A stretch of DNA of 5,993 nt from DAORHV01 sp964458645. Lineage in GTDB: Bacteria; Patescibacteriota; Gracilibacteria; Peribacterales; Peribacteraceae. The notes below the pieces were generated by a model, which was given only the letters and a program-made list of their open reading frames with translations, was not told the DNA's origin and did not search any database. A program made the position numbers and the translations under genes. Position 1 is the first letter of the stretch, and each line of letters begins with the position of its first letter. The stretch spans positions 1-5,993 of the forward strand of contig CAYWJU010000032.1 of the NCBI GenBank assembly GCA_964458645.1. Direction: 5' to 3'. Positions 5,799 to 5,993 of the stretch are shown in pieces.

Positions 5799-5993
5799 GC
5801 GAATCCCTGCGGCGCAGTGCGTGGATGCTGGCAGTCGTCGCCGGCGCCTATGTGCTGTCCTTCTTCCATCGTTTCGCACCGGCCGGCATCGCCCAGGATC
5901 TGGCCGTATCGTTTCAGACCACCGCAGCCTCGCTCGGCGTGCTGGCGGCCACCTATTTCTACGTCTACACGGTGATGCAGGTGCCGACCGGCA
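5795..5993 (+). CDS. MFS transporter, N-terminal part (cut by window edge)
   Basis: Sixty-six codons are visible. The start MSESLRRSAWMLAVVAGAYV gives a short basic cytoplasmic tail and a first membrane helix (about 9-27). FFHRFAPAGIAQDLA follows, a loop typical of major facilitator proteins of the organic-acid/sugar-phosphate type. A second helix begins about residue 44 (LGVLAATYFYVYTVMQVPTG). The window ends just before the loop that normally carries the MFS signature, so the family call rests on the first two helices. The substrate cannot be told. The start overlaps the antiporter stop (ATGA, 5795-5798) with AAAGGA six bases upstream, so it is probably translationally coupled to the antiporter. 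Confidence 0.85.
   Translation, partial: MSESLRRSAWMLAVVAGAYVLSFFHRFAPAGIAQDLAVSFQTTAASLGVLAATYFYVYTVMQVPTG

Overview
The window is GC-rich, tightly packed bacterial chromosome-like DNA. Genes are closely spaced, ATGA stop/start overlaps occur twice, and long antisense open frames appear as a by-product of GC-rich codon use. The proteins (a PAS_7-type hybrid kinase, a Cat2/AbfT-like CoA-transferase, a CPA2 antiporter) would fit a betaproteobacterium, perhaps of the Rhodocyclales. That placement is an impression from protein style only. No rRNA, tRNA, CRISPR array, insertion sequence or phage gene was seen.

Layout. (1) Positions 1-950, minus strand: the N-terminal three quarters of an acetyl-CoA hydrolase/transferase-family CoA-transferase, cut by the left window edge. 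(2) Positions 951-1134: a divergent intergenic region. It holds the transferase ribosome binding site, two sets of short tandem repeats in the presumed transferase leader, a perfect 15-bp palindrome, and a promoter-like -35/-10 pair whose predicted start falls on the ATG of the next gene. (3) Positions 1135-3887, plus strand: a two-gene signalling operon, made of a soluble double-PAS hybrid histidine kinase with a C-terminal receiver and an overlapping OmpR/PhoB-type response regulator. (4) Positions 3888-3967: a gap with a strong imperfect hairpin. (5) Positions 3968-5993, plus strand: a small exported protein of unknown function, a Kef/NapA-like (CPA2) cation:proton antiporter, and the start of an MFS transporter, likely co-transcribed.

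How it may work together (inference): the soluble kinase probably senses a cytoplasmic signal through its PAS domains and phosphorylates the adjacent DNA-binding regulator. Divergent placement opposite a CoA-transferase, with a palindrome between them, suggests the system or another regulator controls acyl-CoA/organic-acid metabolism, its own synthesis, or both. The downstream transport cluster is separated by the hairpin and may be an independent unit.

I found no clearly new multi-gene system. The most interesting signals are non-coding: the palindrome plus possible leaderless promoter, the 3894-3927 hairpin, and the phased repeats in the CoA-transferase leader.
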